64,000 nt of DNA from Paenibacillus hexagrammi (GTDB lineage Bacteria > Bacillota > Bacilli > Paenibacillales > NBRC-103111): NCBI RefSeq assembly GCF_021513275.1, contig NZ_CP090978.1:1488001-1552000 (forward strand), written 5' to 3'. The notes beneath the pieces are model-generated. The model was not told the DNA's origin. It saw only the letters and a program-made list of their open reading frames with translations, and made no database searches. The first letter of the stretch is position 1; each line of letters starts with the position of its first letter. This document shows positions 9,492 to 24,856 of this stretch, piece after piece. The position numbers and the translations under genes are program-made.

Positions 9492-12400
9492 ATGTTTTGG
9501 ACAGTGGAGAAATTACATGCTCGAATTCAGGAATTAGAACCGTTCCGCTATCGCGATGAACGAGTTATAGATACGTTTCGGATCAAACTTGATCCAGATG
9601 GTCATATTGAGAGTATCCGTCTGAGGACGGCGACTGGAGTATTATTCGGATAGGGGACCGCTGGAAAGGACGCGATGTCTACTATTGGCTGGCTGCTGAT
9701 GTAGGAATTCCAGCTGAATGGGCTGGTAGAAAGGTACTCGGCAGGTTTCGATTAGGACAAACCGGAGAAGGGACGAATAGCGGTTTTGAGTCGCTGCTAT
9801 TTGTGAACGGGGAACCGTATCAGGGCGTAGATTCTAATCATGAGGAAGTGTTTATGCTCGAGAAATTAATAGGATCCGCGGTGCAGCTTCGCTTCCGTTT
9901 GTGGTCTGGTTTGGGCGGTTACCAGAATTACCGTGAGATGGAAAGCAAGCTGGAGTTGGCAGCTATGTGCTGGCTAGACGAAGCATGCGATGATCTATAC
10001 TATACGTCTAAAGCACTGCTGGAGACGGTTCGCATGCTGGATGAGCATCGCCCGGAACGGCATCAGCTGTTGTCCATGCTGGATCGGGCTTATTTGGTCC
10101 TTGATTGGTCGAAGCCGGGCAGTGCTACTTTTTACAGCTCGGTTGCCGAAGCTCAGAAGCAGCTGCAAGCGGAGCTCTCAGCCATGCCCAAGCTGCATGC
10201 CGTTGTCGTTCAGTGCATTGGCCATACGCATATCGACGTGGCCTGGCTCTGGCAGCTGAAGCATACTAGAGAGAAGGCAGCGAGATCGTTTTCTACGGTT
10301 TTGCGATTAATGGAGCAGTACCCGGAGTATGTTTTTTTACAAACGCAGCCGCAGCTGTACGAATATATCAAATCGGATTATCCGCAGATTTATGAGCGTA
10401 TTAAGCAGCGTGTTCGCGAAGGTCGATGGGAAGCCGGAGGCGCGATGTGGCTGGAGGCAGACTGCAACTTAGCTTCCGGGGAATCGCTTGTGCGCCAGCT
10501 CTTGTACGGAACGCGGTTTTTCCGCGAGGAATTTGGCGTGAACTGCAAGTATTTGTGGTTACCGGACGTATTCGGATACAGCTGGGCGCTGCCGCAAATC
10601 TTGCGGAAATCCGGTATTGAAACCTTTATGACAACCAAAATCAGCTGGAATCAATACAACCGTATGCCTCACGATACATTCAAGTGGCGCGGCATCGATG
10701 GTTCGGAAGTTTTGACGCATTTTATTACGACACCGGATCCCGGTTCGAGCGAAGGAGCTTTCTATTATACGTACAACGGGAAAGTGACGCCGACATCGGT
10801 GCAGGGGATTTGGGAAGGCTACCGGGACAAAGCGCTGAACTCTTCGTTACTGCTTGCCTATGGCTACGGGGACGGAGGCGGGGGAGTCAACCGCGAAATG
10901 CTGGAGATGAGACGCAGGCTGGATCAGATACCAGGCATTCCAGCTGTGAAAACTGGACGCGCCGACACCTATTTTGAAGAGCTGCAGCAGCAGGTTCAAC
11001 ATTCACAATCCTATGTGCATACATGGGATGGAGAACTGTATCTGGAGCTGCACCGAGGCACCTATACCAGCCAAGCATACAACAAGCGGATGAACCGCAA
11101 GCTGGAGCTGTTGTATCGGGAAACGGAATGGCTGCAGGTGATGGGCAGCTTGTTAAACGGGAGCGAACGTGAAGCAGGTGCTGATCCCCATCAGTCCTTA
11201 CTGGAGGGTTGGAAAATTATTCTACGGAATCAATTCCACGATATTATTCCGGGCTCATCGATTCGTGAGGTGTATGAAGACAGTCGGGCGGAGTATGACG
11301 AGGCTCTATCTATGGGACGGAAGGAGTGGGAACGTTCCGTCTCGTTATTAGCTCGGGATCAATCCGCGCGTGAGGTAGTCGTATTCAATAACGCTTCATG
11401 GGAGCAGACCCATATCGTGTGCTTGCCTGAAACTACAGAGGTTCAAAATGGAGCTTGGGTGGATGCTCATCATCATCCGCTTGAGTCTCAAATTGTGGAT
11501 GGAAGACTGTGGGTGAAGGTGGAGAACATTCCATCCATGGGTTACGTTACGATTCGACCGATGGAATCGTCGGAGCCACATACGCAAGCGAAAGCGCCAC
11601 AACAGGCCGCATTCGACCAACTCGAGAATGGCTTCATCACGCCATTTTACGAAATCAAATGGAATGCAAAGGGTCAAATAGAGAGGCTCTATGATCGTGT
11701 GGAACGCCGGGAAATACTCGCCCAAGGCCAAACCGGCAACCGCTTTGAAGTCTTCGAGGATAAGCCGAAGGGCCGGCACGAGGCATGGGATATCGATATT
11801 TTTTATACAGAGAAGAAGCAAGAAGTGGAAGATTTGGTACAGGTCGAGGTGACGAGTCTGGGGAGCTTGGCTGCAATCGTACGTTTCAGATGGACGTATA
11901 TGGAATCTGAGATTGTACAAGACATGGTGCTTTATGCGCATAGTCGCCGCATTGATTTTCGAACGCATGTCAATTGGAACCAGCAGCGCAAATTGCTCAA
12001 GGTTGCCTTTCCAGTGCGGATCCGGGCGACGGAGGCGACCTACGATATTCAGTTCGGCAACGTTAAGCGTCCTACCCATTGGAACACAAGCTGGGATTAT
12101 GCGCGATTTGAAACGGTTGGCCATCAATGGGCGGATCTATCTGAGCGTGGGTACGGCGTCAGTCTCCTGAACGATTGCAAATACGGCTATGATATCAAAG
12201 ACAATGTAATGAGACTTACATTGATTAAAGCTGCCATGGTTCCAGATCCAACGGCGGATCTTGGAGATCATGAATTTACGTACTCCCTGTATCCGCATGC
12301 CGGAGACTGGTATGAAGGGGGAACGGTGCAGGCCGCATGGTCGCTGAACAATCCGCTTACCTGCGCGCCAGGTCGACCTGCTTCAAGCTCGTTCAGCTTG

Positions 12401-12652
12401 TTCCGCGTATCCTGTGATCATGTCATGATCGATGCGGTGAAAGTTGCGGAGGATCAAGACGCGATCGTCTTACGCGTGCATGAATTCGCTGGTAGAAGAG
12501 GGCAAGTAGACATTCAGAGCGATGCTGCCATAGAGTCCTGGCAGGAATGCGATCTTCTGGAGCGGCCGCAAGGAGATATGCATGCTGCGTCCTCGATTTG
12601 TATGGAGATCAAGCCTTATGAGATCCGGACATTTTTGATTCGATTTAAGTAG
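9492..12652 (+). CDS. GH38 alpha-mannosidase (one frame break near the N-terminus)
   Basis: About 1053 residues after repair, typical for bacterial GH38. The ATG at 9492 (MFWTVEKLHARIQELEPFR) follows GGGAGAG. The frame breaks at about 9619-9624; adding one G (CTGAGG to CTGGAGG) gives RLEDGDWSIIRIGDRWKGRD and joins the rest. Zinc and catalytic motifs are visible: GHTHIDVAWLWQ (metal His and Asp), WLEADCNLASGESLVRQ (nucleophile Asp), LWLPDVFGYSWALPQI, and NQFHDIIPGSSI. No signal peptide, so it likely acts in the cytoplasm on imported mannosides. It lies between the GH35 gene and the first importer, with terminators on both sides. The longest intact frame begins only at 9803, so automated calls may truncate it. 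Confidence 0.88.
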
Positions 12653-12663
12653 TTTTCGTGAAC

Positions 12664-12688
12664 ATGCCGCAAGATTACCTTGCGGCAT
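12664..12688 (+). terminator. Terminator after the GH38 gene
   Basis: A perfect 10-bp stem (ATGCCGCAAG with CTTGCGGCAT) and ATTAC loop, followed by TGTTTGCGTTT. The T-run is interrupted. Confidence 0.65.
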
Positions 12689-12733
12689 TGTTTGCGTTTA
12701 CTGCCAATTCCACATCGGATCCGGTAACTGAAG

Positions 12734-12766
12734 ACAGTTGAATTGGCATACGGACACAGTTGAATT
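12734..12766 (+). promoter_or_regulatory. Direct repeat upstream of the first ABC importer, AraC-type operator candidate
   Basis: ACAGTTGAATT occurs at 12734-12744 and again at 12756-12766, a 22-bp period close to two helical turns. AraC-family regulators often bind such direct repeats, and the YesN-like regulator of this locus (18017-19627) is of that family. A related AAGTTGAATTG lies at 14647-14657 before the binding-protein gene. The link is inference. Confidence 0.5.
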
Positions 12767-12834
12767 ACCACTCCCGCATGTCTGTGAGCTTGTAATATGC
12801 TTAGACTACATTAAGTTGAAGGAGCAGATATGAT

Positions 12835-13728
12835 ATGCGCAGAAGGAGTTCCCTATTCAATTCCTATCTCTTTATTTTTCCAAGTTTGTTTTTAACCTTA
12901 GCGCTGGGAATCTACCCGCTGATTTGGGCGTTTCGCTATATGTTCTACGATTACCAGGGCTACGGCAAAGAACGATTTATCGGTATCGATAATTTTACAA
13001 GGTTGCTGCGCGATACAGAGTACTGGCATTCCGTGTACAACACGCTTATCTATGCGAGCGGCAAGCTGATTATCGTCCTGCCGCTGTCCCTGATCCTGGC
13101 TGTTATTTTGAATCGCGGTATCAGAGGAAAAGTATTCTTGCGTGCCGTGTATTTCATGCCAACGATTATTAGTACCTCTGTCATGGCCATCGTCTTCTTT
13201 ACGATTTTCAATTCGTATAACGGATTGCTGAATCAATTCTTGCTGAAATATGGCATCACCTCCAAAGCCATCGATTGGTTGGGTCCGGATTATGCGATGC
13301 TAACGGTGATCATCATGGCTGTATGGGGAGCCATCGGTAATTACATGCTCCTGTTCATAGCCGGTTTGCAAGGGATCCCGGATGATTTGTACGAGAGTGC
13401 ATCCATTGACGGAGCTAATGTCGTGCAAAAGTTTTGGTATATCACGATCCCTCTGCTCGGACCTGTTCTGCAAATGATTGTGATGCTCGCCATCATCAAC
13501 GCTCTGAAAGGCTACGAAAGTATTATGGTCATGACCGAGGGCGGACCTTTTGGCAAAACAGACGTCATGTATCTGTATGTGTACAAATTGTTCTTCCCAG
13601 TGTCGGCGGCCAGTCCGACTGTTCAGCAGATTGGTTACGGCAGCGCTGCAGGCTTTGTAACGGCGCTCATTGTCGGTGCAATTACCATACTATATTTCGC
13701 AATGTCCAAACGATTGAATCAGGATTAA
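12835..13728 (+). CDS. Sugar ABC transporter permease, MalF/LplB type
   Basis: A 297-residue membrane protein with six predicted membrane segments and the EAA cytoplasmic loop (DDLYESASIDGANVVQKFWYITIPLL), which contacts the ATPase. The ATG at 12835 follows GAAGGAG. It pairs with the permease at 13747 and the binding protein at 14753. No ATPase gene is present; in this family a shared MsmX-type ATPase encoded elsewhere usually serves several importers. The expected substrates are oligosaccharides released by the nearby glycosidases. The frame appears intact. Confidence 0.9.
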   Translation: MRRRSSLFNSYLFIFPSLFLTLALGIYPLIWAFRYMFYDYQGYGKERFIGIDNFTRLLRDTEYWHSVYNTLIYASGKLIIVLPLSLILAVILNRGIRGKVFLRAVYFMPTIISTSVMAIVFFTIFNSYNGLLNQFLLKYGITSKAIDWLGPDYAMLTVIIMAVWGAIGNYMLLFIAGLQGIPDDLYESASIDGANVVQKFWYITIPLLGPVLQMIVMLAIINALKGYESIMVMTEGGPFGKTDVMYLYVYKLFFPVSAASPTVQQIGYGSAAGFVTALIVGAITILYFAMSKRLNQD

Positions 13729-13746
13729 CAGGGAGGGTATACAAGG

Positions 13747-14607
13747 ATGAGCAGCATGAAATCAAGCGGTTTTCAGAGCGGCCGCTTTATTGGGCAGAGT
13801 ATAAAATGGATCTTTCTGATAGCGGTAGCCTTTTTCACGATATTTCCGATTATTATGGCGATGCTCGGTTCGGTCAAGACGAATGCGGAGCTGACAACAG
13901 GGGCTACCATACTGCCTACAGTTTGGCAGTTCGCCAACTACGCCACGGCATGGGAAAAGGCGAATTTTTCACAGTTTACATGGAACAGCCTCTTTATCAG
14001 CTTAGTGGTAACGGTCGGAACCCTGCTTGTGGCAACCATGTCAGCTTATGCAGTGGATCGGACGAAATTCCCGGGCAAACAAGTGTATGTAGCGTTGCAG
14101 GCGAGTACGATGTTCATATCCATTGGCGCCGTGGTGTTAATGCCGCAGTTCAATCTAATGGTGAAGCTTGGTTTAAATAAATCGCTCTGGGGTGTTATCA
14201 TCATCTTGATCAGCTCCCATGCCGTGATCTATTTTATGCTGATCGGCTTTTTTAAAGCGATTCCGAAAGATCTCGATGAAGCTGCCTATATTGACGGCTG
14301 CAATTTCTTCACGGTGTACTGGCGGATTATTCTCCCGTTATTGCGTCCAGCACTCGGCGTCACAGCCTTGTTCACGTTCCGGGGCGCATGGAATGAATAT
14401 ATCCTGCCGTTGGTATTCACGATGACGAATCCGAAGCTCCAGACATTAACAGTTGGATTAGCAAATTTACGCTACGGAATAGGCGCGGCGGCAGAGGCTC
14501 ATCTCATGATGGCCGGAGCTTGTCTATCTTTCCTGCCTATCCTCGTCGTCTATGTGTTGGCGAATAAATCGTTCATTCAGGTAACGGCTGGAAGCGTTAA
14601 AGGGTAA
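13747..14607 (+). CDS. Sugar ABC transporter permease, MalG/LplC type
   Basis: A 286-residue partner of the preceding permease, 18 bases downstream with its own GGGAGG site. It has an N-terminal membrane segment, a periplasmic-type loop, and the EAA motif KDLDEAAYIDGCNFFTVYWR. The C-terminus AGSVKG is typical for this subfamily. The two genes are clearly one operon. Substrate class is inferred from the neighbouring glycosidases. Confidence 0.9.
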   Translation: MSSMKSSGFQSGRFIGQSIKWIFLIAVAFFTIFPIIMAMLGSVKTNAELTTGATILPTVWQFANYATAWEKANFSQFTWNSLFISLVVTVGTLLVATMSAYAVDRTKFPGKQVYVALQASTMFISIGAVVLMPQFNLMVKLGLNKSLWGVIIILISSHAVIYFMLIGFFKAIPKDLDEAAYIDGCNFFTVYWRIILPLLRPALGVTALFTFRGAWNEYILPLVFTMTNPKLQTLTVGLANLRYGIGAAAEAHLMMAGACLSFLPILVVYVLANKSFIQVTAGSVKG

Positions 14608-14752
14608 TGTCCCACCATACGATATAGTGATTTTCCCCCACATGGAAAGTTGAATTGTCCTTCACGGTTGAAGGTGATAACGGTTTAATATGAACACAGC
14701 AACAGGTTAGATGCTAAATCATTTGCAAGGAAAAACAGGAGGGTGTTACGAG

Positions 14753-16163
14753 ATGAGTAAAAAAGATGGTAATGAGTGCGCTGCTTGGCGCTGCGATGGT
14801 ATCTTCCCTAGCCGCATGCGGCGGACAATCCGATCAGCCCCAAAGCACGGGCACAGCAGCTTCAAGTGAAGCGCCGGCAGCTTCTGGGCAAAAGACGAAG
14901 CTATCCTACTGGACGATTGACCGTCACGACGCGGATTACATGAAGGATGTCATAAAGAAGTTCAATGAGACGAACAAGGACAACATTGAAGTTGAGATGA
15001 CAGTTATGGCGGACAACTTTAACCAGTCGGTAGATATCGCCTTTGCCAGCAAGCAAGCACCAGATATCTTCCGGACGAACGATTTCTCCGGTTTTGTAAA
15101 GAAAGGTTACTTGCTTCCGCTTAACGATATGATGACGGACGAAATGAAGCAGCGTTACGGCAATTTGCTTGTGGAAGAGAGCAACATGGTGGATGGAAAA
15201 GTGTATTCACTTCCAAACACAGGGCAATATTGGAGATTGATTTATAACGTAGACTTGTTCAAAAAGGCAGGCATCAATGAACCGCCAAAAACGATTCAGG
15301 AAATGGTTGACGATGCTAAAAAGATAACCGAAGCCGGTAAGGATATTGGCGCTTACGGCTTTGCAGAAAACTTCAAAAATCCGGATTCCGCTTTCGGACG
15401 AATTGCGAACCCGATTGGATCGCTTAGCGGAACATCTGTCGTAGACGGTTACAACTACAAAACAGGACAATTCGATTTTGCGGCTGATAAGCCGATCGTC
15501 GAGGCACTTCGCCAAATGAAGCAAGATGGCAGCATGCTTCCTGGTGTCGAGTCCTTGGACATCGATCCTCTGCGTGCGCAGTTCGCTGCTGGGAAAATCG
15601 GAATGTATTTCAACCACTCCGGTGAACCAGCTGTGTATCAAAGCCAATTCCCGACCAAAATCAATTGGAGCGCGGCACTTCCTCCGACGATCGACGGGAA
15701 ACAGCAGGGTACGGTTGCCATTGCGAATGCAGGCAGCTATATTGGTATCAATCATGACACACCAAACAAAGATAAGGCTTGGAAATTCCTGGAGTACATT
15801 TACAATCTAGACTTCCAGAAGGCTTATCATGAAAAGGGTCTTGGCATCTCGATTGTTCCAGATGTGAACGCCGTCGCACAAAAGCCGACCATGCCGGGGA
15901 TTGAAGGCTTCCTGCCAACCAAGTTTGACGGCTTGTATGCCCCTACACCGCTTGGTGCTACGGAAACGAAGGTTGAAGGAGTGAAAATCGGCAGCGTGAT
16001 CATCCGCTACATGCTTGAAGGCGGAGATTTGGATAAGATTCTGGCTGATTTGACTGCACGCTACAATGCGGGATTGGAGAAAGCGAGAGCCGCTGGTGAA
16101 ACAAAAGCAAAAGCTGACCCAAGCTTTGATCCTAATAAACTGCAAGGCAGTCTTGCCAAATAA
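14753..16163 (+). CDS. Sugar-binding lipoprotein of the first importer
   Basis: A family 1 extracellular solute-binding protein of about 470 residues. The signal ends in a lipobox (SLAACGG), so the mature protein would be lipid-anchored outside the membrane. The likely start is ATG 14753, right after CAGGAGGGTGTTACGAG, but it is out of frame with the rest. The next in-frame ATG is 14766 and lacks a good ribosome site. Reading the six-A run as five gives MSKKMVMSALLG and restores the frame, so a one-base error is likely. It captures sugars for the permeases at 12835 and 13747. A hairpin and the YesMN genes follow. Confidence 0.87.
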
Positions 16164-16198
16164 GCAATAGAGTTACTGGATACAATAGGGAAATCGGG

Positions 16199-16226
16199 GG
16201 CGCGCAGCTGCAAGCAGCGCGTCTTT
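16199..16226 (+). terminator. Weak hairpin between binding protein and YesM-like kinase
   Basis: GGCGCGC (16199-16205) pairs with GCGCGTC (16217-16223), followed by only TTTC. It may be a partial terminator that sets lower expression of the downstream kinase and regulator. Confidence 0.4.
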
Positions 16227-16258
16227 CACTATTACCGCTGAGAAAAGGGGGAGACAGC

Positions 16259-18010
16259 TTGAAAACATGGTATTATCGGCTTTCACTCCGCCGGCGGTTG
16301 TGGATATTAGTTCTGATGCTTACCGTCATTTCCATCTCACTCACAGGTACGATGTCGTATTGGATTGCCTTTCGGTCCACGGAAAGCGAAGCGTTCATCT
16401 CCAGTCAGAATACGCTCAATAAGTCTGCGCTGGCACTCGACGAAAAGCTGAGACATATCATTGTCACGACCTCATCCATGATGCTCAGCGACGCTTTCAA
16501 GAACGCGATGGAGGACGTTGTAGCGAAGAATACAGCATCTTATTATACACGGCTTACTTCATTACAAACGCCACTTGGGCAGATGAAGCTGATTGAGCCT
16601 TCCATTCAATCGGCATTAATCTATACGCCGGTTGGCGAGCTGTTTGCTACGAACGATCTGCGAAATGGCCAGATTGGATTTAAGGATTCCTTGTTTTCAC
16701 GGTATTTGAGCTTACAAGAGCGGGTTACGTGGGTTGAAGATCATGAGGATCCCCTATTCCAAGGACGTCAGAGGGTCATATCGTTAGTAATGAAGCCCAT
16801 AACGGAAGCGGATGTAAGCGATGTTTATGTGGTAGTTAACGTCAATGAGGATGCAATTAGCAAAGTGATTACAGATGATTTGCTTGACCAAGCCCGCAGT
16901 TACTATTTAATTTCTAAAAACGGTGAAACCGTACTGCCGCTAAGCAGTCCTGCAAGCTTATTTCAAAATGATTCTCATTTCTTAAGTCAGCTGCAAAGCG
17001 CGGATCGCGGTTTTTTCAAATACGAGAATGACGGCAGTAAATATCTGGTCAATTATTCGCGCCTCTCCATGACCAATGATTGGATGATGGTTAGTGTGCA
17101 AAACCAGGAGGATCTGCTTCGTCATGTGAATCGCATTAAAACGACGACACTCTGGATCATGCTTGGCTGCGCGATACTGGCCATCGTGATGTCCAATATT
17201 ATTTCGAGCTTTCTCTTAAAGCCGCTGCACAAGCTTCAGGGGCTTATGAAGAAGGTAGAGCACAATAACCTCAGTGTGCGCTTCAGCAGCAAATATGAAG
17301 ATGAAGTGACCCAAGTCGGATTAACGTTTAATCGAATGCTAGGAGAGATTTCTTCCTTAATTGATGAAGTGAAGGAAGCCGAGTCAGAGAAGCGTAAGAT
17401 GGAGGTTAAAGCGCTGCAGGCGCAGATCGATCCGCATTTTTTGTATAACACACTCAACACGATCATTTGGAAGTCGGAGACATCACAGAACCAGGATGTT
17501 ACGGAAATGATTACGTCACTCTCTTTATTGTTCCAGTTTGGCCTTAATGGCGGCAACGAGATGACCACCTTAGCCAGGGAGATTGATCACGTCAGGCAGT
17601 ATCTGATTCTTCAGCAAAAATGCTATGAAGACCTGTTCGAATATTCGATCGAGAAGGAAGATGAGTCTTTATTAGATATACCTATATTGAAAATTATCTT
17701 GCAGCCTCTGGTGGAAAACTCCATTCTCCACGGTTTTCAAAGCATGGAGGGGAAAGGGATCATTCGGATTTCGATTTGGAGGACCGGAGATGCTCTGAAT
17801 CTGCAAGTGGAGGATAACGGTGAGGGCATGGATGTCCGGTCCGTCGACGCCGATATGCGTAGGGAGCAATCGGCACGCAAGAGCTATGCGCTTCGCAATG
17901 TATACGGAAGATTACGGCTATACTACGGCAATCAATCTGATATCAGCTTAAGCAGCGAACCTTATGACTCCACCATTGTGAAACTAACGATACCATTGAC
18001 AGGCGAGTGA
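16259..18010 (+). CDS. YesM-type sensor histidine kinase of the first locus
   Basis: 583 residues with a TTG start behind AAAAGGGGGAG. Order: membrane segment (about 13-33), extracellular sensor region of about 260 residues (dCache-like by layout), second membrane segment (about 297-318), HAMP, His_kinase domain with phospho-acceptor in QIDPHFLYNTLN (H393), and an HATPase domain with LVENSILHGF and VEDNGEGMD. YesM-family kinases sense extracellular sugars or binding-protein complexes. The YesN-like regulator begins 6 bases after the stop. Together they probably control the ABC importer and glycosidase genes around them. Confidence 0.92.
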   Translation: MKTWYYRLSLRRRLWILVLMLTVISISLTGTMSYWIAFRSTESEAFISSQNTLNKSALALDEKLRHIIVTTSSMMLSDAFKNAMEDVVAKNTASYYTRLTSLQTPLGQMKLIEPSIQSALIYTPVGELFATNDLRNGQIGFKDSLFSRYLSLQERVTWVEDHEDPLFQGRQRVISLVMKPITEADVSDVYVVVNVNEDAISKVITDDLLDQARSYYLISKNGETVLPLSSPASLFQNDSHFLSQLQSADRGFFKYENDGSKYLVNYSRLSMTNDWMMVSVQNQEDLLRHVNRIKTTTLWIMLGCAILAIVMSNIISSFLLKPLHKLQGLMKKVEHNNLSVRFSSKYEDEVTQVGLTFNRMLGEISSLIDEVKEAESEKRKMEVKALQAQIDPHFLYNTLNTIIWKSETSQNQDVTEMITSLSLLFQFGLNGGNEMTTLAREIDHVRQYLILQQKCYEDLFEYSIEKEDESLLDIPILKIILQPLVENSILHGFQSMEGKGIIRISIWRTGDALNLQVEDNGEGMDVRSVDADMRREQSARKSYALRNVYGRLRLYYGNQSDISLSSEPYDSTIVKLTIPLTGE

Positions 18011-18016
18011 TAAGCA

Positions 18017-19627
18017 GTGACGACGGAACTTAGAATGTGTGTAATTGACGATATCCGAACCGTGGTGCAGGGCATTGCCAACCAAATCAATTGGGAGACT
18101 TACGGTATATGTATCTCGGGTACGGCCAGCAACGGCGAGCAAGGGATTGAGCTCATCCAAAGGACGGAGCCGCACATTGTCTTGACGGATATCCGCATGC
18201 CCAAAATAGATGGACTCGAGATGACCCGACAGGTGCTGGCCATGTATCCGCGGACGAAAATCGTGTTCCTGAGCGGCTATACGGATTTCGAATATGCGCA
18301 GGAAGCTCTTCGTTTAGGGGCCTTTGATTATATTGTCAAGCCGTATACCCCTCAGAAAATTATTGATGTGGTTCTGAAAGCGAAGCAGGCGATTGAAGAA
18401 GAAATGTCGGAAACGCAGCGCTATCGCGACATGGAACGTAAGCTGCGGGAAAGCCTGCCGTATTTAAGGCAGGAATATTTTCAACTGCTGCTTCAGTTCC
18501 CCACGACGCCTGAACAGGCGAAAAGACGTTGGGATTTCTTACAAATACCGCTAGAGCGAGAGCGATTTATCGTGATGCTTACAGAGATCGATCAGTTCTC
18601 CGAGCAAACGGACACACTGCCTGTGCAGGAGGTGGAGCTGATTCGGTTCACCGTGCAAAATATTTTGGAAGAAACCTTAAAGGAACATACCAAAGAATTT
18701 GTATTCCGGGATCAAACCAATCGGTTTGTAGCTATTTTTAACCCGCCGGCTGATTTAAACGCGGAAGCAATTGCCGAGAAATGCCGTGAGAATGTGAGTG
18801 CATATTCCAGATATACGCTATCTGTTGGTCTGGGAGAAGAAGTGCAGGAGATTCATCAGATATCCTACTCCTACTCTCAGGCTATCGCAGCCCTCTCCTA
18901 TAACTTTTACACTGGGGGCAATACGGTGTACAGCTACCGTCATATGACGCCTGTCTATCAACCGCTGCCGCGCTACTCTCCCGAGAAGGAAAAAGAGCTG
19001 TTCTACTGCCTCAGATCCGGCAACCTGCCAAAAGCGAGCAGCATCGTGGATGAGCTTTTCGAGGAAACCGTCCATGCATCCACGCCACCGGCACCAGAGG
19101 TGGTTAAAGGGATGTGTGACGAGCTTGCTTTCCTCATTAACCGAGTGTTCTCTGAGAAACTAACACGCGAGGAGATGGAAGGGATTGAACGGCAGCTGTA
19201 CCATATCAAGAATCTTTCCACGTACAAGCTGAAGGAGCTTCAAGATCATATCAAGGAGATGTGCCGGATCGGCTGCGACATCATTCAGAAGCGCCATGTC
19301 GAAGATGTGAATCAGGTCGTCGAGCAGGTGATCGCGCATATTCGTCAAAATGTGGCCTCGAATATGACCGTCAATGATTATGCGAAATTGGTTTATTTGA
19401 GCGGCAGCTACTTTGCCAATTTGTTCAAGAAGGTAACCGGGATGACCGTTACCCAATTCGTAACCGCCGAGCGGATGGAGCAAACGAAGGCGCTGCTGCT
19501 TGAAGGCAAGCAAGTACAAGAGATCGCTCAAGCTCTCGGTTACGAAGACCGGAGGCATTTTAGCGAATTGTTTAAAAAGCATACAGGCATGACGCCGTCC
19601 GAGTTCAAACAGCTGTACACGAAGTGA
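18017..19627 (+). CDS. YesN-type response regulator with AraC DNA-binding domain
   Basis: 536 residues, GTG start. The N-terminal receiver has the phosphorylation site in VLTDIRMPKIDG (D58) and the conserved KPY loop. A long middle region follows, then a C-terminal AraC-type double helix-turn-helix (VNDYAKLVYLSGSYFANLFKKVTG, IAQALGYEDRRHFSELFKKHTG). It is phosphorylated by the kinase just upstream and would activate sugar-use genes. The 22-bp-period direct repeat at 12734-12766 is a plausible target. Translation is probably coupled to the kinase, since the ribosome site is poor. Confidence 0.92.
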   Translation: MTTELRMCVIDDIRTVVQGIANQINWETYGICISGTASNGEQGIELIQRTEPHIVLTDIRMPKIDGLEMTRQVLAMYPRTKIVFLSGYTDFEYAQEALRLGAFDYIVKPYTPQKIIDVVLKAKQAIEEEMSETQRYRDMERKLRESLPYLRQEYFQLLLQFPTTPEQAKRRWDFLQIPLERERFIVMLTEIDQFSEQTDTLPVQEVELIRFTVQNILEETLKEHTKEFVFRDQTNRFVAIFNPPADLNAEAIAEKCRENVSAYSRYTLSVGLGEEVQEIHQISYSYSQAIAALSYNFYTGGNTVYSYRHMTPVYQPLPRYSPEKEKELFYCLRSGNLPKASSIVDELFEETVHASTPPAPEVVKGMCDELAFLINRVFSEKLTREEMEGIERQLYHIKNLSTYKLKELQDHIKEMCRIGCDIIQKRHVEDVNQVVEQVIAHIRQNVASNMTVNDYAKLVYLSGSYFANLFKKVTGMTVTQFVTAERMEQTKALLLEGKQVQEIAQALGYEDRRHFSELFKKHTGMTPSEFKQLYTK

Positions 19628-19641
19628 ATGTATAGTTTTAA

Positions 19642-22773
<3,132 letters not shown>

Positions 22774-22784
22774 TGGGGGAATGA

Positions 22785-24302
<1,518 letters not shown>

Positions 24303-24304
24303 TA

Positions 24305-24341
24305 AACAAGGTCAGTCGGCGTTTTGCCGATTGACCTTGTT
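24305..24341 (+). terminator. Long hairpin after the GH51 gene
   Basis: A 16-bp stem with one G-U pair (24305-24320 with 24326-24341) and GTTTT loop, directly after the stop codon. The T-run after it is short, but stem length and position support termination. Confidence 0.7.
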
Positions 24342-24526
24342 TGTCATAAAAGAAGAACTTGGGGATCCCCGTTGTTCTGAAAAAATAAAGTATTAGATAT
24401 ACTGAGAAAATAAAGTTGTAGACTGGGGGCATTAAGCTAAACGGGCAGGTTACTGGAGCAAAAATTCGATCCACAAATTGGTTCATATTGCTATAATATG
24501 AATTAGCATAGAAGGGGGAGCGTTAT

Positions 24527-24856
24527 ATGAAAATAACTGATGTTCCATTTTGTACAATTGACTGGAGCAAAATAAACACTACTCAACATCCTGGTATTGA
24601 AGGTTATGCGAATTGGCGTACATTTGAGATGGGGAACATCCGAGTACGAATGGTAGAATATTCTCCTGGTTATATTGCCGACCATTGGTGTGATAGAGGT
24701 CACGTTTTATTAGTATTAGAAGGAGAACTATATACTGAACTTTCAGATGGAAGAGAATTCAAACTTACTCCAGGAGTCAGTTACCAAGTGGCTGATGGAG
24801 CAAATCCGCATAGGTCCTATACTAAAACTGGTGCGAAATTGTTTATTGTAGACTAA
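24527..24856 (+). CDS. Small cupin-fold protein
   Basis: 109 residues forming a single cupin barrel: GNIRVRMVEYSPGYIADHWC opens cupin motif 1, followed by GHVLLVLEGEL, and motif 2 is GVSYQVADGANPHRS. The DHWCDRGH cluster resembles proteins annotated as DHCW-motif cupins. The metal ligands and reaction are not known. ATG 24527 follows AGAAGGGGGAG. A TATAAT at 24492-24497 could be its -10 box. It lies alone after the first sugar locus and its codon use is more AT-rich than that of its neighbours. Confidence 0.8.
   Translation: MKITDVPFCTIDWSKINTTQHPGIEGYANWRTFEMGNIRVRMVEYSPGYIADHWCDRGHVLLVLEGELYTELSDGREFKLTPGVSYQVADGANPHRSYTKTGAKLFIVD

Noticed and set aside
11396-12127. Minus-strand open frame of 243 codons inside the GH38 gene
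   Set aside because: Low-complexity codon pattern typical of an antisense frame, no ribosome site, and it lies wholly within a well-supported gene.
14675-14688. Second cre-like site before the first binding-protein gene
   Set aside because: TGATAACGGTTTAA has two mismatches at conserved positions, too weak to report as a site.
24305-24341. Hairpin considered as a tRNA or small RNA
   Set aside because: Single stem-loop directly after a stop codon with no cloverleaf arms; better explained as a terminator.
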